Assembly (NCBI GenBank): GCA_001816385.1
Contig: MHBW01000008.1
Span: 1-38,725, forward strand
Length of the DNA: 38,725 bases
Origin: Candidatus Blackburnbacteria bacterium RIFCSPHIGHO2_01_FULL_43_15b
GTDB taxonomy: Bacteria > Patescibacteriota > Microgenomatia > UBA8517 > UBA10165
Reading direction: 5' to 3'
Positions 24,926 to 32,742 of the stretch are shown piece after piece. The notes below the pieces were generated by a model. That model saw nothing but the letters and a program-made list of their open reading frames with translations. It was not told where the DNA came from and searched no databases. The position numbers and the translations under genes were made by a program. Each line of letters starts with the position of its first letter. Positions within the stretch are counted from its first letter, which is position 1.

Positions 24926-26318
24926 CTCTAATGCCAAAATGATCTTGAAGTACGGTTTGGCCGCACTACTTCTAACTGTGCCGCTTTACCCTAAATTTCC
25001 TCTTTTTTCCGTTCCCGGTACGTATGTTGCGATACGTGCTGAGGATTTTATTATTATTTTTGTTGGGCTTGTTTGGGCTATTTATATACTTTCTGCCAAA
25101 CAGGCGGCTTTTTTGCTTAAAAACAAATTAACCCAGGCAATTTTGATTTATTGGGGAGTTGGGTTTTTGTCGGTTTTGAGTGCAATCTTTTTAACCAAAA
25201 CGGTGTCTTCTCATATTGCTTTATTACACTGGGCCAGACGCATAGAATACATGCTCCCTCTGCTTATTGCTTATTCAGTTACTCAAAAAATCGACAAAAG
25301 CAGATTTTTTGCCCAGTGCTTGTTTGTTGGTGTATTTTTTGTATTTCTCTTTGGTTGGGGACAAATCCATTTAGGCTTACCGGTTATTACTACGCAAAAC
25401 GAAGAGTACTCAAAAGGCTTGGCTCTGCGCTGGATTTCGGGGGCAAGACTTGGTTCAACTTTTGCCGGACATTACGATCTTTCGGCGTTTTTAGTTATGC
25501 TTTTGCCACTATCAACAACACTCTTTTTCTATTACAAAAAGTTAAAAAACAGAATGTTGTTTTTGACTTTTTCCGTTCTGCCTGCGTTTTGGTTGATGCT
25601 TAAAGCAGAGTCTAGAGTATCTTTCGTCGCCTTATTGTTTGGCGTTTCTGTGGCTTTATGGGTATTTAACAAAAAAAGATATGTAGTACCAATAGTTTTG
25701 CTAGCCATACTTGGGGCGGTGTTTTTAAGCAATTTGGGGGCGCGTTATAGATTAGGTGTAAAAACATATTGGGAAAGACTGATCAAAGTTAATATTTCGA
25801 CTTTAATTGTACCTTCCGTATCAGCAGCTCAAAAGAACTCTGCTTCTCCAGAACGCCAACGCAGCAAAGAACTGGAGAATAACCAGACCCAACCTGCTCC
25901 AGCTGTTTTAGAAGATCGTTCTGCCGCGATTCGCCTCAACATTGAATGGCCAAGAGCAATCCGGGCATTTGCTAAAAACCCGCTTTTGGGAACAGGGTAT
26001 TCATCGATTACTTTAGCAACGGATAACGATTATCTGCGTGCTTTGGGGGAAGTTGGATTGGTGGGAGCACTCGCTTTTCTTTTGATTATTTTGCGGGTTT
26101 TTGAAAATTTAATCTCCTTTATTAAGAATGCTAAACATGACTGGAAATATGGTTTTATTGTTGGTTATTCTGGAGGGTTGGTGGGAATATTGGTCAACGC
26201 AAGTTTTATTGATGTTTTTGAGGCATCCAAAGTTGCTATAATCTTTTGGTTGTTAACAGGAATTGCCATGGGTATTGTTGATCGGCGGAGTTTGAAGGAA
26301 AGGATAAACGAGTCTTGA
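24900..26318 (+). CDS. O-antigen ligase/polymerase family protein (Wzy_C type)
   Basis: Predicted 472-residue membrane protein with about eleven to twelve helices. The Wzy_C features are LKAESRVSFVALLFGVSVAL, then a large outer loop, then NPLLGTGYSSITLATDNDYLRALGEVGLVGALAFLLI. WaaL and Wzy proteins join or polymerise undecaprenyl-diphosphate-linked glycans on the outer face. In place of the catalytic His of many WaaL proteins (HNxYL) this protein has DNDYL. The loop also contains a polar low-complexity stretch (SAAQKNSASPERQRSKELEN) just before it. The ATG at 24900 overlaps the GT2 gene by 26 bases; an internal ATG at 24939 is a second choice. Neither has a good Shine-Dalgarno. Confidence 0.85.
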   Translation: MRKLFRVFNSNAKMILKYGLAALLLTVPLYPKFPLFSVPGTYVAIRAEDFIIIFVGLVWAIYILSAKQAAFLLKNKLTQAILIYWGVGFLSVLSAIFLTKTVSSHIALLHWARRIEYMLPLLIAYSVTQKIDKSRFFAQCLFVGVFFVFLFGWGQIHLGLPVITTQNEEYSKGLALRWISGARLGSTFAGHYDLSAFLVMLLPLSTTLFFYYKKLKNRMLFLTFSVLPAFWLMLKAESRVSFVALLFGVSVALWVFNKKRYVVPIVLLAILGAVFLSNLGARYRLGVKTYWERLIKVNISTLIVPSVSAAQKNSASPERQRSKELENNQTQPAPAVLEDRSAAIRLNIEWPRAIRAFAKNPLLGTGYSSITLATDNDYLRALGEVGLVGALAFLLIILRVFENLISFIKNAKHDWKYGFIVGYSGGLVGILVNASFIDVFEASKVAIIFWLLTGIAMGIVDRRSLKERINES

Positions 26319-27760
26319 AAAAAATACATATTTATTGGCTTGCTCTGCTTTTTGTATTAGGAGTGGGGTTGGTGGTTCGTCTATACAAGATCGATAATCC
26401 TGTTGCCGATTGGCATTCATGGAGACAGGCAGACACTGCTTCGGTAACGCGCATTTATGTGCAAAACGGTATTGACCTTCTGCATCCCCGCTATCATGAC
26501 ATTTCCAATATCGCTTCAGGTTTGGACAATCCTCAAGGTTGGAGATTCGTCGAGTTCCCAATTTATAACGCCCTCCACGCGGTGCTTTACAAAACATATC
26601 CAGCATTTGGAATTGATAAGTGGGGTCGTTTAACGTCTGTTTTATGTTCTTTGGCTTCAACGGTTTTTCTGTCCCTGTTAGGAAGGAGACTGTGGGGGTC
26701 GCGGGAGGGAGTTTTAGCCGCGTTTTTTTTCGCAGTTCTGCCTTTCAACATTTATTTTTCCCGGGTGATCTTGCCCGAACCCATGGCAGTTATGTTTATA
26801 ACTATTTCGCTTTGGGCCTTTGCGCGCTATGTTTATACGGAAAAGTTTTGGGGTGTGGTAATTTCTGGCGCGGCTTTATCTTTGGCAATTTTGGTTAAGC
26901 CTTACATAATTTTTTACGGCTTGCCTATTTTTTACCTGGCTTGGGCAAAATTTGGGTTTAGGAAACTATTGTGGAATCCCAGCCTTTGGGTATTTCTATG
27001 TCTGGCTGCGGCGCCATTTTTACTTTGGCGCTCCTGGATGTGGCGCGAAAATTACCTTGTTGGTATCCCCCATTGGGCTTGGGCTTTTAACGGGGACAAC
27101 ATTCGCTTTCGTCCTGCGTTTTGGTGGTGGGTTGTTGAAGAAAGATTGGGACGAATGATTTTAGGAGTATGGGGAGTTTTACCATTTATCGTTGGACTGC
27201 TGGTAAAACCTCAAGGAAAATATCCATATTTCTTACATATTTTGGTTGGTAGTCAGTTGATTTATGCTTCTGTTGTCGCCACTGCCTCTGTAAGACATGA
27301 CTATTATCAAACGCTAGTTATTCCAGCAGTAAGTCTTACATTGGGAGTTGGAACTTATGCTTTGTGGACGAGTCACGAGTTTTCTAAACAAATTGTGCGT
27401 TTGGCGATTGTAGGGAGTATTGCGGCCGCTCTCTTTTTCTCTTTTTACCAAATTAAAGAATACTATAAAATCAATCACCCTGAGATAATATCGGCAGGAT
27501 CTGCTGCAGATAAATTGCTTCCCAGAGATGCTGTTGTTCTTGTGCCGTACAATGGCGACACGGCATTTTTGTATCAAACAAAAAGACGCGGCTTCCCCTT
27601 TATTACTTACCCATTGCCGGAAATGATCAGCAATCTGGGAGCCCAATATTATGTCTCCGTTAATTTTGATGCTCAAACAAAACAAGCAATGAACCAATAT
27701 AAAGTTATGGAGCAAACGGACAAATACGTTATCGTTGACTTAACACATAAAAAGCAATGA
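26315..27760 (+). CDS. PMT-like GT-C glycosyltransferase
   Basis: Predicted 481-residue membrane enzyme. After the first helix the loop reads VADWHSWRQADTASV (D32, H34, R37, D40). The WRQxD form is a known variant of the GT-C acidic loop. About ten helices follow, with FSRVILPEPMAVMF where PMT_2 proteins have their second conserved site, and LVKPYIIFYGLPI. A soluble tail of about 110 residues ends the protein. Translation starts at TTG 26315 within the stop of the Wzy-like gene (TTGA overlap); no ATG lies near. This is the head of the last GT-C, GT4, GT2 triplet. Confidence 0.85.
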   Translation: MKKIHIYWLALLFVLGVGLVVRLYKIDNPVADWHSWRQADTASVTRIYVQNGIDLLHPRYHDISNIASGLDNPQGWRFVEFPIYNALHAVLYKTYPAFGIDKWGRLTSVLCSLASTVFLSLLGRRLWGSREGVLAAFFFAVLPFNIYFSRVILPEPMAVMFITISLWAFARYVYTEKFWGVVISGAALSLAILVKPYIIFYGLPIFYLAWAKFGFRKLLWNPSLWVFLCLAAAPFLLWRSWMWRENYLVGIPHWAWAFNGDNIRFRPAFWWWVVEERLGRMILGVWGVLPFIVGLLVKPQGKYPYFLHILVGSQLIYASVVATASVRHDYYQTLVIPAVSLTLGVGTYALWTSHEFSKQIVRLAIVGSIAAALFFSFYQIKEYYKINHPEIISAGSAADKLLPRDAVVLVPYNGDTAFLYQTKRRGFPFITYPLPEMISNLGAQYYVSVNFDAQTKQAMNQYKVMEQTDKYVIVDLTHKKQ

Positions 27761-28953
27761 AGGTATTAATGCTTACTCCATATCTCCCATATCCTCCGTC
27801 TTCAGGGGGGCAAATCAGGTCTTACAACTTAATAAAACAGCTTTCCAAAAAGCATGATATAACGCTCTATTCTTTAATAAAACACGATGAGGAAAGAAGA
27901 TATATCGGTGAGTTAGAAAAATACTGCACAGAAGTAAAAATTTTTAAGCGTCCAACTAAACCTTGGACTTTATCAAACATTTTCAAAACTGGAATAGGTC
28001 CTTATCCGTTTTTGATGATTCGTAATTTTTCTCCTGCCGAAAAAAGCGACCTTAATAATGTTTTGAAAAGCGAAAAATTTGACATAATTCACGCCGAAAC
28101 TTTTTATGTCAGTTTGCATATCCCACAAACAAATACTCCTATCGTTTTGGTAGACCAAACAATAGAATACGAAGTTTATCAGCATTTTGTAGAGAATTTT
28201 AAATGGAAATTGTTGCGGCCCCTGTTGATGATTGATGTTTTAAAAATAAAACTTTGGGAAACCAGATATTGGGAAAAGGCGGCGCGCGTTATTGCTTTGT
28301 CAGAGCGCGATGCCAACTCGATGAAAAAATTAGTACCTTCCCTAAACGTGGCCGTGGTGCCAAACGGAGTAGGGGAGGATTTGATGGAAAATGTGCCTCT
28401 TCATTTTTGCAAAAAGATTATTTTTGTAGGAAATTACGCCTGGCTGCAAAATGTTGAAGCGGTCAATATTTTAGTTCGTGAAATATTCCCAAGAATTAAA
28501 AAGCGCGTGTCTGATGCGAAGTTGATTATCGTTGGCCAAAATACCGACAAAATTCCCACTATCAATTCTAGCGATATAGAAGTGGTTGATTTAAAAATTG
28601 AGGATATTGAAGGCATTCAAAAGGCATATCACGAGGGAGGCATTATGGTTGCACCGCTTTATGGTCCATCCGGCGCGCGTTTGAAAATTGTTGGGGCGAT
28701 GGCGGCTAAGCTGCCTGTTGTGACAACTTCAATTGGGATTTTAGGCATTGACGCAACCGACGGAGAGCATGTTTTGCTGGCTGATACATTCGATGAAATT
28801 GCCCAAAAGGCAGCAAGATTATTAACTGACAATAAACTTTACAAAAAAATTGCCACAAACGCGCGTTCTCTGGTGGAGGATAAATATACCTACCAGGTTA
28901 TAGCCCAAAAATTAGACGCTGTGTATAAGGAGGCCACCGGTGGAAAAAGTTGA
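27757..28953 (+). CDS. GT4-family glycosyltransferase lacking the second motif Glu
   Basis: GT-B fold protein of 398 residues. The N-terminus MLTPYLPYPPSSGGQIRSYN and the segments HAETFYVSLHIP, VALSERDANSMKK-like (ALSERDANSM) and IIFVGNYAWLQNVEAVNIL are typical of the GT4 subgroup seen in exopolysaccharide/exosortase clusters. In most members the donor site reads GxRLKILEAMAxGxPVV. Here the text is GARLKIVGAMAAKLPVV, with Gly313 in place of Glu; GGG instead of GAG is a single base change. The protein may be an altered or inactive transferase, or the Glu may not be needed in this subgroup. ATGA overlap with the GT-C gene. Length and frame are otherwise intact. Confidence 0.85.
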   Translation: MKVLMLTPYLPYPPSSGGQIRSYNLIKQLSKKHDITLYSLIKHDEERRYIGELEKYCTEVKIFKRPTKPWTLSNIFKTGIGPYPFLMIRNFSPAEKSDLNNVLKSEKFDIIHAETFYVSLHIPQTNTPIVLVDQTIEYEVYQHFVENFKWKLLRPLLMIDVLKIKLWETRYWEKAARVIALSERDANSMKKLVPSLNVAVVPNGVGEDLMENVPLHFCKKIIFVGNYAWLQNVEAVNILVREIFPRIKKRVSDAKLIIVGQNTDKIPTINSSDIEVVDLKIEDIEGIQKAYHEGGIMVAPLYGPSGARLKIVGAMAAKLPVVTTSIGILGIDATDGEHVLLADTFDEIAQKAARLLTDNKLYKKIATNARSLVEDKYTYQVIAQKLDAVYKEATGGKS

Positions 28954-29908
28954 CCTAAGTATTGTTATCTTGGTGTATAACGCCAAAGGCTATTTGGAGC
29001 AATGTATAGATTCAATCAGAGGTGCCAATCTTAAAGACATTTCCTGGGAAATTGTATTGGTTGATAATGCCTCAACAGACGGCTCTCGTGAGCTGGTGAA
29101 CGCTCTAGGCAAAAAAGACAAACATATAACGGCCGTGCTAAATTTGTCTAACTTAGGATTCTCAAAAGGGAATAATGAGGGCATAAAAATAGTTTCGGGC
29201 AGATATATTCTCTTTTTAAATCCTGACACAGTATTGTCAAAAGATGCTTTAAAAGAAGCTTTCCTGCATATGGAGGAACACCCCGATGTTGGGGCAGTAG
29301 GGGCTCGATTACACTTACCAACCGGGGAAACTGATAGTCCAGCCCACCGTGGTTTCCCAACGCCCTTGAACGCGATTTTCCAATTTATTGGTTTAAGGAG
29401 CCTATTCCCCCACAGTAAAATTTTTTCGGGTTATACTTTAGGGTGGTTAATAGACAGCGCACTCCCCCATGAAGTAGACGTTATAAGTGGCGCGTTCTTT
29501 TTAATTCGTCGAAATGTGGGAGAAAGTTTAGGATGGTGGGATGAGGACTATTTTATGTACGGGGAAGATATTGATTTTTCGTATCGCATAAAACAAGCTG
29601 GATGGAAAATTATATTTTTACCCAAGGCTGATGTTCTCCATTACGGCGGGGTGTCCGCGGGTATAAGAAAGCATATTAGAAAGGTTAGTTTGGCGAGCCC
29701 TGAAACCCGTTTGCGCTCTATTAAGGCATCAACTGAGGCAATGCGATTGTTTTATACAAAGCATTACACAAATAAATACCCCAGTTTTTTAACCGATATG
29801 GTTTTGTTTGGTATTTCACTTCTGGAATATTTTAGAATTTTAAAGATTAAGTTTTCATACAACTCGTTTCAAAACAGCTTCATAAAATATGGCAAAAATT
29901 GGCATTGA
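28940..29908 (+). CDS. GT2-family glycosyltransferase, rhamnosyl type
   Basis: Glycosyltransferase of 322 residues, a paralogue of the gene at 23981. Features: VDLSIVILVYNAKGYLEQCI, VDNASTDGSRELV, NLGFSKGNNEGI, FLNPDTV (N94-P-D96), VISGAFFLIRRNVGE, YGEDIDFSYRIKQAGWK, and VLHYGGVSAG. The start is GTG at 28940 with a perfect AAGGAGG (28927-28933) 6 bases before it, inside the end of the previous GT4 gene. It probably adds a deoxyhexose or furanose to a lipid-linked chain from the cytoplasmic side. The C-terminal hydrophobic stretch (FLTDMVLFGISLLEYF) may touch the membrane. Confidence 0.9.
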   Translation: MEKVDLSIVILVYNAKGYLEQCIDSIRGANLKDISWEIVLVDNASTDGSRELVNALGKKDKHITAVLNLSNLGFSKGNNEGIKIVSGRYILFLNPDTVLSKDALKEAFLHMEEHPDVGAVGARLHLPTGETDSPAHRGFPTPLNAIFQFIGLRSLFPHSKIFSGYTLGWLIDSALPHEVDVISGAFFLIRRNVGESLGWWDEDYFMYGEDIDFSYRIKQAGWKIIFLPKADVLHYGGVSAGIRKHIRKVSLASPETRLRSIKASTEAMRLFYTKHYTNKYPSFLTDMVLFGISLLEYFRILKIKFSYNSFQNSFIKYGKNWH

Positions 29909-31004
29909 TTGTCGATTGTGGGGAACGGGAAACACCGGCATTGGACGGTATACTCAGGAGTTAGTTGAAAATCTGCAAAAAATTGACCATGAAAATGAGT
30001 ATATTTTGTTCTGCCGCCAAAAGGATTTTGAGAAAATCGATATCGCGGATTGGAAAAAAATCGTTGCCGATATCCCCCATTATTCTTTTTTAGAACAAAC
30101 AGCCCTTGTCCAAATTTTCTTGCGTGAAAATTTGGATCTTTTACACACCCCGCATTTTAACGTTCCGATTTTGTATCCGAAGCCATATATTATTACCATC
30201 CATGACATTTTATGGCACAAATCTTATGGAACCCACTCTTATGGAACCAATGTGACAAATCTTTCTGCACCCTTTTACTGGGGCAAGTATGCCGCCTATC
30301 GGGTAGCAGTAAAATTTGCCGTTAAAAAAGCCAGAAAAATTATTGTTCCCAGCCATGCAGTCGAAAAAGATATCGTTGGATTTTTCCCAAAGGCTAAGAA
30401 TAAAATATGCGTAACATACGAAGGCGTGAGTGACCTAGCCAAAGGTGGGGTAATAAAAAACAAAGCCCCTTATATTCTTTATGTAGGTAATCTTTATCCA
30501 CACAAGAACATCGAGATGCTTGTGCGCGCTCTTGCCTGTTACCACATTCTAGAACGTGGTAACAAACTAATTATTGCTTGCGGACGGAGTATTTTTTTGA
30601 ACAAATTTCAGCAGTTTTTGGGAAAAGAAGGTGTCACCGATTTTGTGGAAGTCAAAAGCACTGTTTCAGACAAGGAATTGGCTGGACTTTATAAAAACGC
30701 CCAGGCTTTTGTTTTTCCAACTTTGTCTGAAGGTTTCGGTTTGCCTGGGCTTGAAGCAATGTCTTGCGAGACACCAGTTGTTTGTTCCGATATACCGGTT
30801 TTAAGAGAAATTTATGGTAATGCTGCTTTGTATTTCAACCCAAGAGACCCGAGAGATATTGCAGAAAAAGTTCAAAAAGTGCTTGAAGATAAGGCGACAA
30901 GGATGAACCTTGTCAGGGCTGGTGGAATACAGATTAAAAAGTACTCCTGGCGAAAAATGGCGCAGCAAACCCTCAACGTCTATAAAGAGGTGTTGGGCCA
31001 ATGA
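29889..31004 (+). CDS. GT4-family glycosyltransferase
   Basis: GT-B fold enzyme of 371 residues. It begins IGIDCRLWGTGNTGIGRYTQ (acceptor glycine loop), contains ITIHDILWHKSYGTHSYGTN, the donor-domain start YVGNLYPHKNIEMLVRAL, and E281-x7-E289 in SEGFGLPGLEAMSCETPVV. Related to the GT4 genes at 20640 and 21713. The codons for residues about 336-344 (ATRMNLVRA) are formed by a hairpin repeat that recurs at the recO stop codon; the protein still matches the family across this part. Overlaps the GT2 gene before it by 20 bases and the next gene by ATGA. Confidence 0.9.
   Translation: MAKIGIDCRLWGTGNTGIGRYTQELVENLQKIDHENEYILFCRQKDFEKIDIADWKKIVADIPHYSFLEQTALVQIFLRENLDLLHTPHFNVPILYPKPYIITIHDILWHKSYGTHSYGTNVTNLSAPFYWGKYAAYRVAVKFAVKKARKIIVPSHAVEKDIVGFFPKAKNKICVTYEGVSDLAKGGVIKNKAPYILYVGNLYPHKNIEMLVRALACYHILERGNKLIIACGRSIFLNKFQQFLGKEGVTDFVEVKSTVSDKELAGLYKNAQAFVFPTLSEGFGLPGLEAMSCETPVVCSDIPVLREIYGNAALYFNPRDPRDIAEKVQKVLEDKATRMNLVRAGGIQIKKYSWRKMAQQTLNVYKEVLGQ
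30896..30919 (+). repeat. Hairpin repeat inside a GT4 reading frame
   Basis: A 24-base element with a 7-bp stem (GACAAGG with CCTTGTC, loop ATGAA). It agrees at 22 of 24 bases with 35631-35654, which lies at the recO stop codon. Here it is read in frame. Confidence 0.65.
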
Positions 31005-32065
31005 AAACTGCTTTGGTGTATGATCGCGTCAACAAATGGGGCGGGGCAGAGAGGATACTTTTATCTCTACACAAACTTTTTCCACAAGCTACTCTTTTTA
31101 CTTCCGTCTATCATCCAAATTCTGCGCCCTGGGCAAAGGTTTTCTCCACCGTTATCTCCTCTTTTCTGCAGAACTTTCCATTTGCCCAAAAAAGGCATGA
31201 TCTTTACGCACCATTAATGCCGTTGGCTTTTGAATCATTTGATTTCTCAGATTATGATTTAGTTATCTCGGTTACGTCAGAATCCGCCAAAGGGATAATT
31301 ACAAAACCGGGAACGCGGCATATTTGCTACTGCCTTACCCCTACCCGTTATCTGTGGAGCGGATACGATGAATATATAAATACTTCCCTGCGACGAGCTT
31401 TGCTTAAACCTGTGATTGCCTATCTTCGCAAGTGGGACAAGATTGCCGCGCAAAGACCTGATGTTATCGTGAGCATTTCCAACACGGTGAAAGAACGTGT
31501 CGAAAAGTATTACAGCAGGTCTTCGACTGTCATTTACCCTCCGGCGAGAGTGGATCATGGGAGCAAGGGTGGTGGTGGGGATTACTACTTGGTAGTTTCA
31601 CGGATGGTGCCATACAAAAAGGTGGATTTGGTAATTGAGGTGTTTAACAGGTTGGATAAACCGCTGGTAATTGTGGGAGCAGGCAGCGAGGAAAGACGCC
31701 TTCGGTCAATGGCAAAAAAGAATATCAAATTTGCCGGATTCGTAAATGATGCCGATTTGGGCCAATATTATAAAAACTGCAGAGCGCTAATTTTTCCCCA
31801 GGAAGAAGATTTTGGAATAGTACCGGTGGAGGCTCAATCGTTTGGCAAACCCGTTATCGCACACAAAAGTGGTGGTGCAGTAGAGACCGTGACCAACAAA
31901 ACAGGCATGTTTTTTGAAAGACAAACAGCAGGCGACTTGCTGGATGCAATACAGAGATTTGAAGTCCGTCACTTTGCTGAAAAAGACTGTATAAATAATG
32001 CAAAAAGGTTTGGTGAGGAGAAATTTTTAGAAAGTTTTGCTAATATGGTAGATATCCTGGTGTGA
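31001..32065 (+). CDS. GT4-family glycosyltransferase, WbaZ-like
   Basis: GT-B fold enzyme of 354 residues resembling the WbaZ mannosyltransferase group. The N-terminus is VYDRVNKWGGAERILLSL (two Gly loop). Middle segments include SVTSESAKGI, HICYCLTPTRYLW and VSISNTVKERVEKYY. The donor domain has SRMVPYKKVDLVIEVFN, IVGAGSEERRL, and the signature E269-x7-E277 in EEDFGIVPVEAQSFGKPV, followed by SGGAVETV. WbaZ enzymes act on lipid-linked O-antigen intermediates on the cytoplasmic face. ATGA overlap with the preceding GT4 gene and a 4-base gap before the sugar-phosphate transferase. Confidence 0.9.
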   Translation: MKTALVYDRVNKWGGAERILLSLHKLFPQATLFTSVYHPNSAPWAKVFSTVISSFLQNFPFAQKRHDLYAPLMPLAFESFDFSDYDLVISVTSESAKGIITKPGTRHICYCLTPTRYLWSGYDEYINTSLRRALLKPVIAYLRKWDKIAAQRPDVIVSISNTVKERVEKYYSRSSTVIYPPARVDHGSKGGGGDYYLVVSRMVPYKKVDLVIEVFNRLDKPLVIVGAGSEERRLRSMAKKNIKFAGFVNDADLGQYYKNCRALIFPQEEDFGIVPVEAQSFGKPVIAHKSGGAVETVTNKTGMFFERQTAGDLLDAIQRFEVRHFAEKDCINNAKRFGEEKFLESFANMVDILV

Positions 32066-32069
32066 CTAT

Positions 32070-32711
32070 ATGAGTTACGTACTGGTTAAGCGACTAATCG
32101 ATATTCTCGCCGCAATTGCGCTGTTGATTATATTTTCTCCGATAATGCTTGTTGCCGCCGCGGTAATAAAGCTCACCTCTCCTGGGCCAGTTTTTGCGGA
32201 TACCCCAAAACGTGTTGGGAAAAACGCAGAACTTTTTCGTTTATATAAATTCCGCTCGATGATTGTTAATGCGTACGAACTTTTGCGGACAGACCCAAAA
32301 TTTAAAAAAGCGTATGAGGAACAGCAAAAAGGTGGGAATTACAAGATTAAAAATGATCCACGAATAACCCCAATTGGGAAAGTTATTAGAAAATATTCAA
32401 TTGATGAGATGCCGCAGCTGATTAACGTTTTAAAAGGAGAGATGAGCTTGGTCGGCCCGCGTCCATATTACCCCGAAGAGTTAAAAATCCAAAGGCGAAA
32501 GTATCCCGAAACCAAACATCTGATTCGCGAGACTCTCTCGGTCAAACCGGGAATAACGGGCTATTGGCAGGTATCGGGACGTTCCAATGTGCCGTTTGAC
32601 AAAAGAATTGCTATAGACGCAACTTACGTTAGAAATTTATCTTTTTTTCTGGACTTGGAAATTATTTTTCGTACTCCCTGGGCAATGATTTCTGGCAAGG
32701 GGGCTGTATAA
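32070..32711 (+). CDS. Polyprenyl-phosphate sugar-1-phosphate transferase (priming enzyme)
   Basis: Predicted 213-residue monotopic phosphoglycosyl transferase (bacterial sugar transferase, PF02397 type). It starts the glycan by moving a sugar-1-phosphate from a nucleotide sugar to undecaprenyl phosphate at the inner face. All hallmarks are present: an N-terminal re-entrant helix with LIIFSPIMLVAAAVIKL and SPGPVF, then RLYKFRSM, IDEMPQLINVLKGEMSLVGP-RP, and KPGITGYWQVSGRS. It is the short form without the N-terminal CoA-like membrane domain of WcaJ/WbaP. It is the last gene of the 22-kb run, 4 bases after the GT4 gene. The following gene has its own promoter. Confidence 0.93.
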   Translation: MSYVLVKRLIDILAAIALLIIFSPIMLVAAAVIKLTSPGPVFADTPKRVGKNAELFRLYKFRSMIVNAYELLRTDPKFKKAYEEQQKGGNYKIKNDPRITPIGKVIRKYSIDEMPQLINVLKGEMSLVGPRPYYPEELKIQRRKYPETKHLIRETLSVKPGITGYWQVSGRSNVPFDKRIAIDATYVRNLSFFLDLEIIFRTPWAMISGKGAV

Positions 32712-32723
32712 GGACCCCATTTG

Positions 32724-32732
32724 TGTTACACT
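32724..32732 (+). promoter_or_regulatory. Extended -10 promoter of the DUF4012 gene
   Basis: TGTTACACT fits TGnTAnnnT. The ATG lies 10 bases after the hexamer, which gives a leader of about 3-4 bases. It lies in the only non-overlapping gap between the operon and the DUF4012 gene. Confidence 0.5.
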
Positions 32733-32742
32733 GAAAAAACGC

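Noticed and set aside
26253-26660. 135-codon minus-strand frame
   Set aside because: Antisense to the Wzy/GT-C gene junction, with no family likeness or start signal.
10605-32711. UGA recoded as glycine
   Set aside because: TGA ends most genes of the operon at sensible lengths, often within ATGA overlaps; recoding would fuse all of them.
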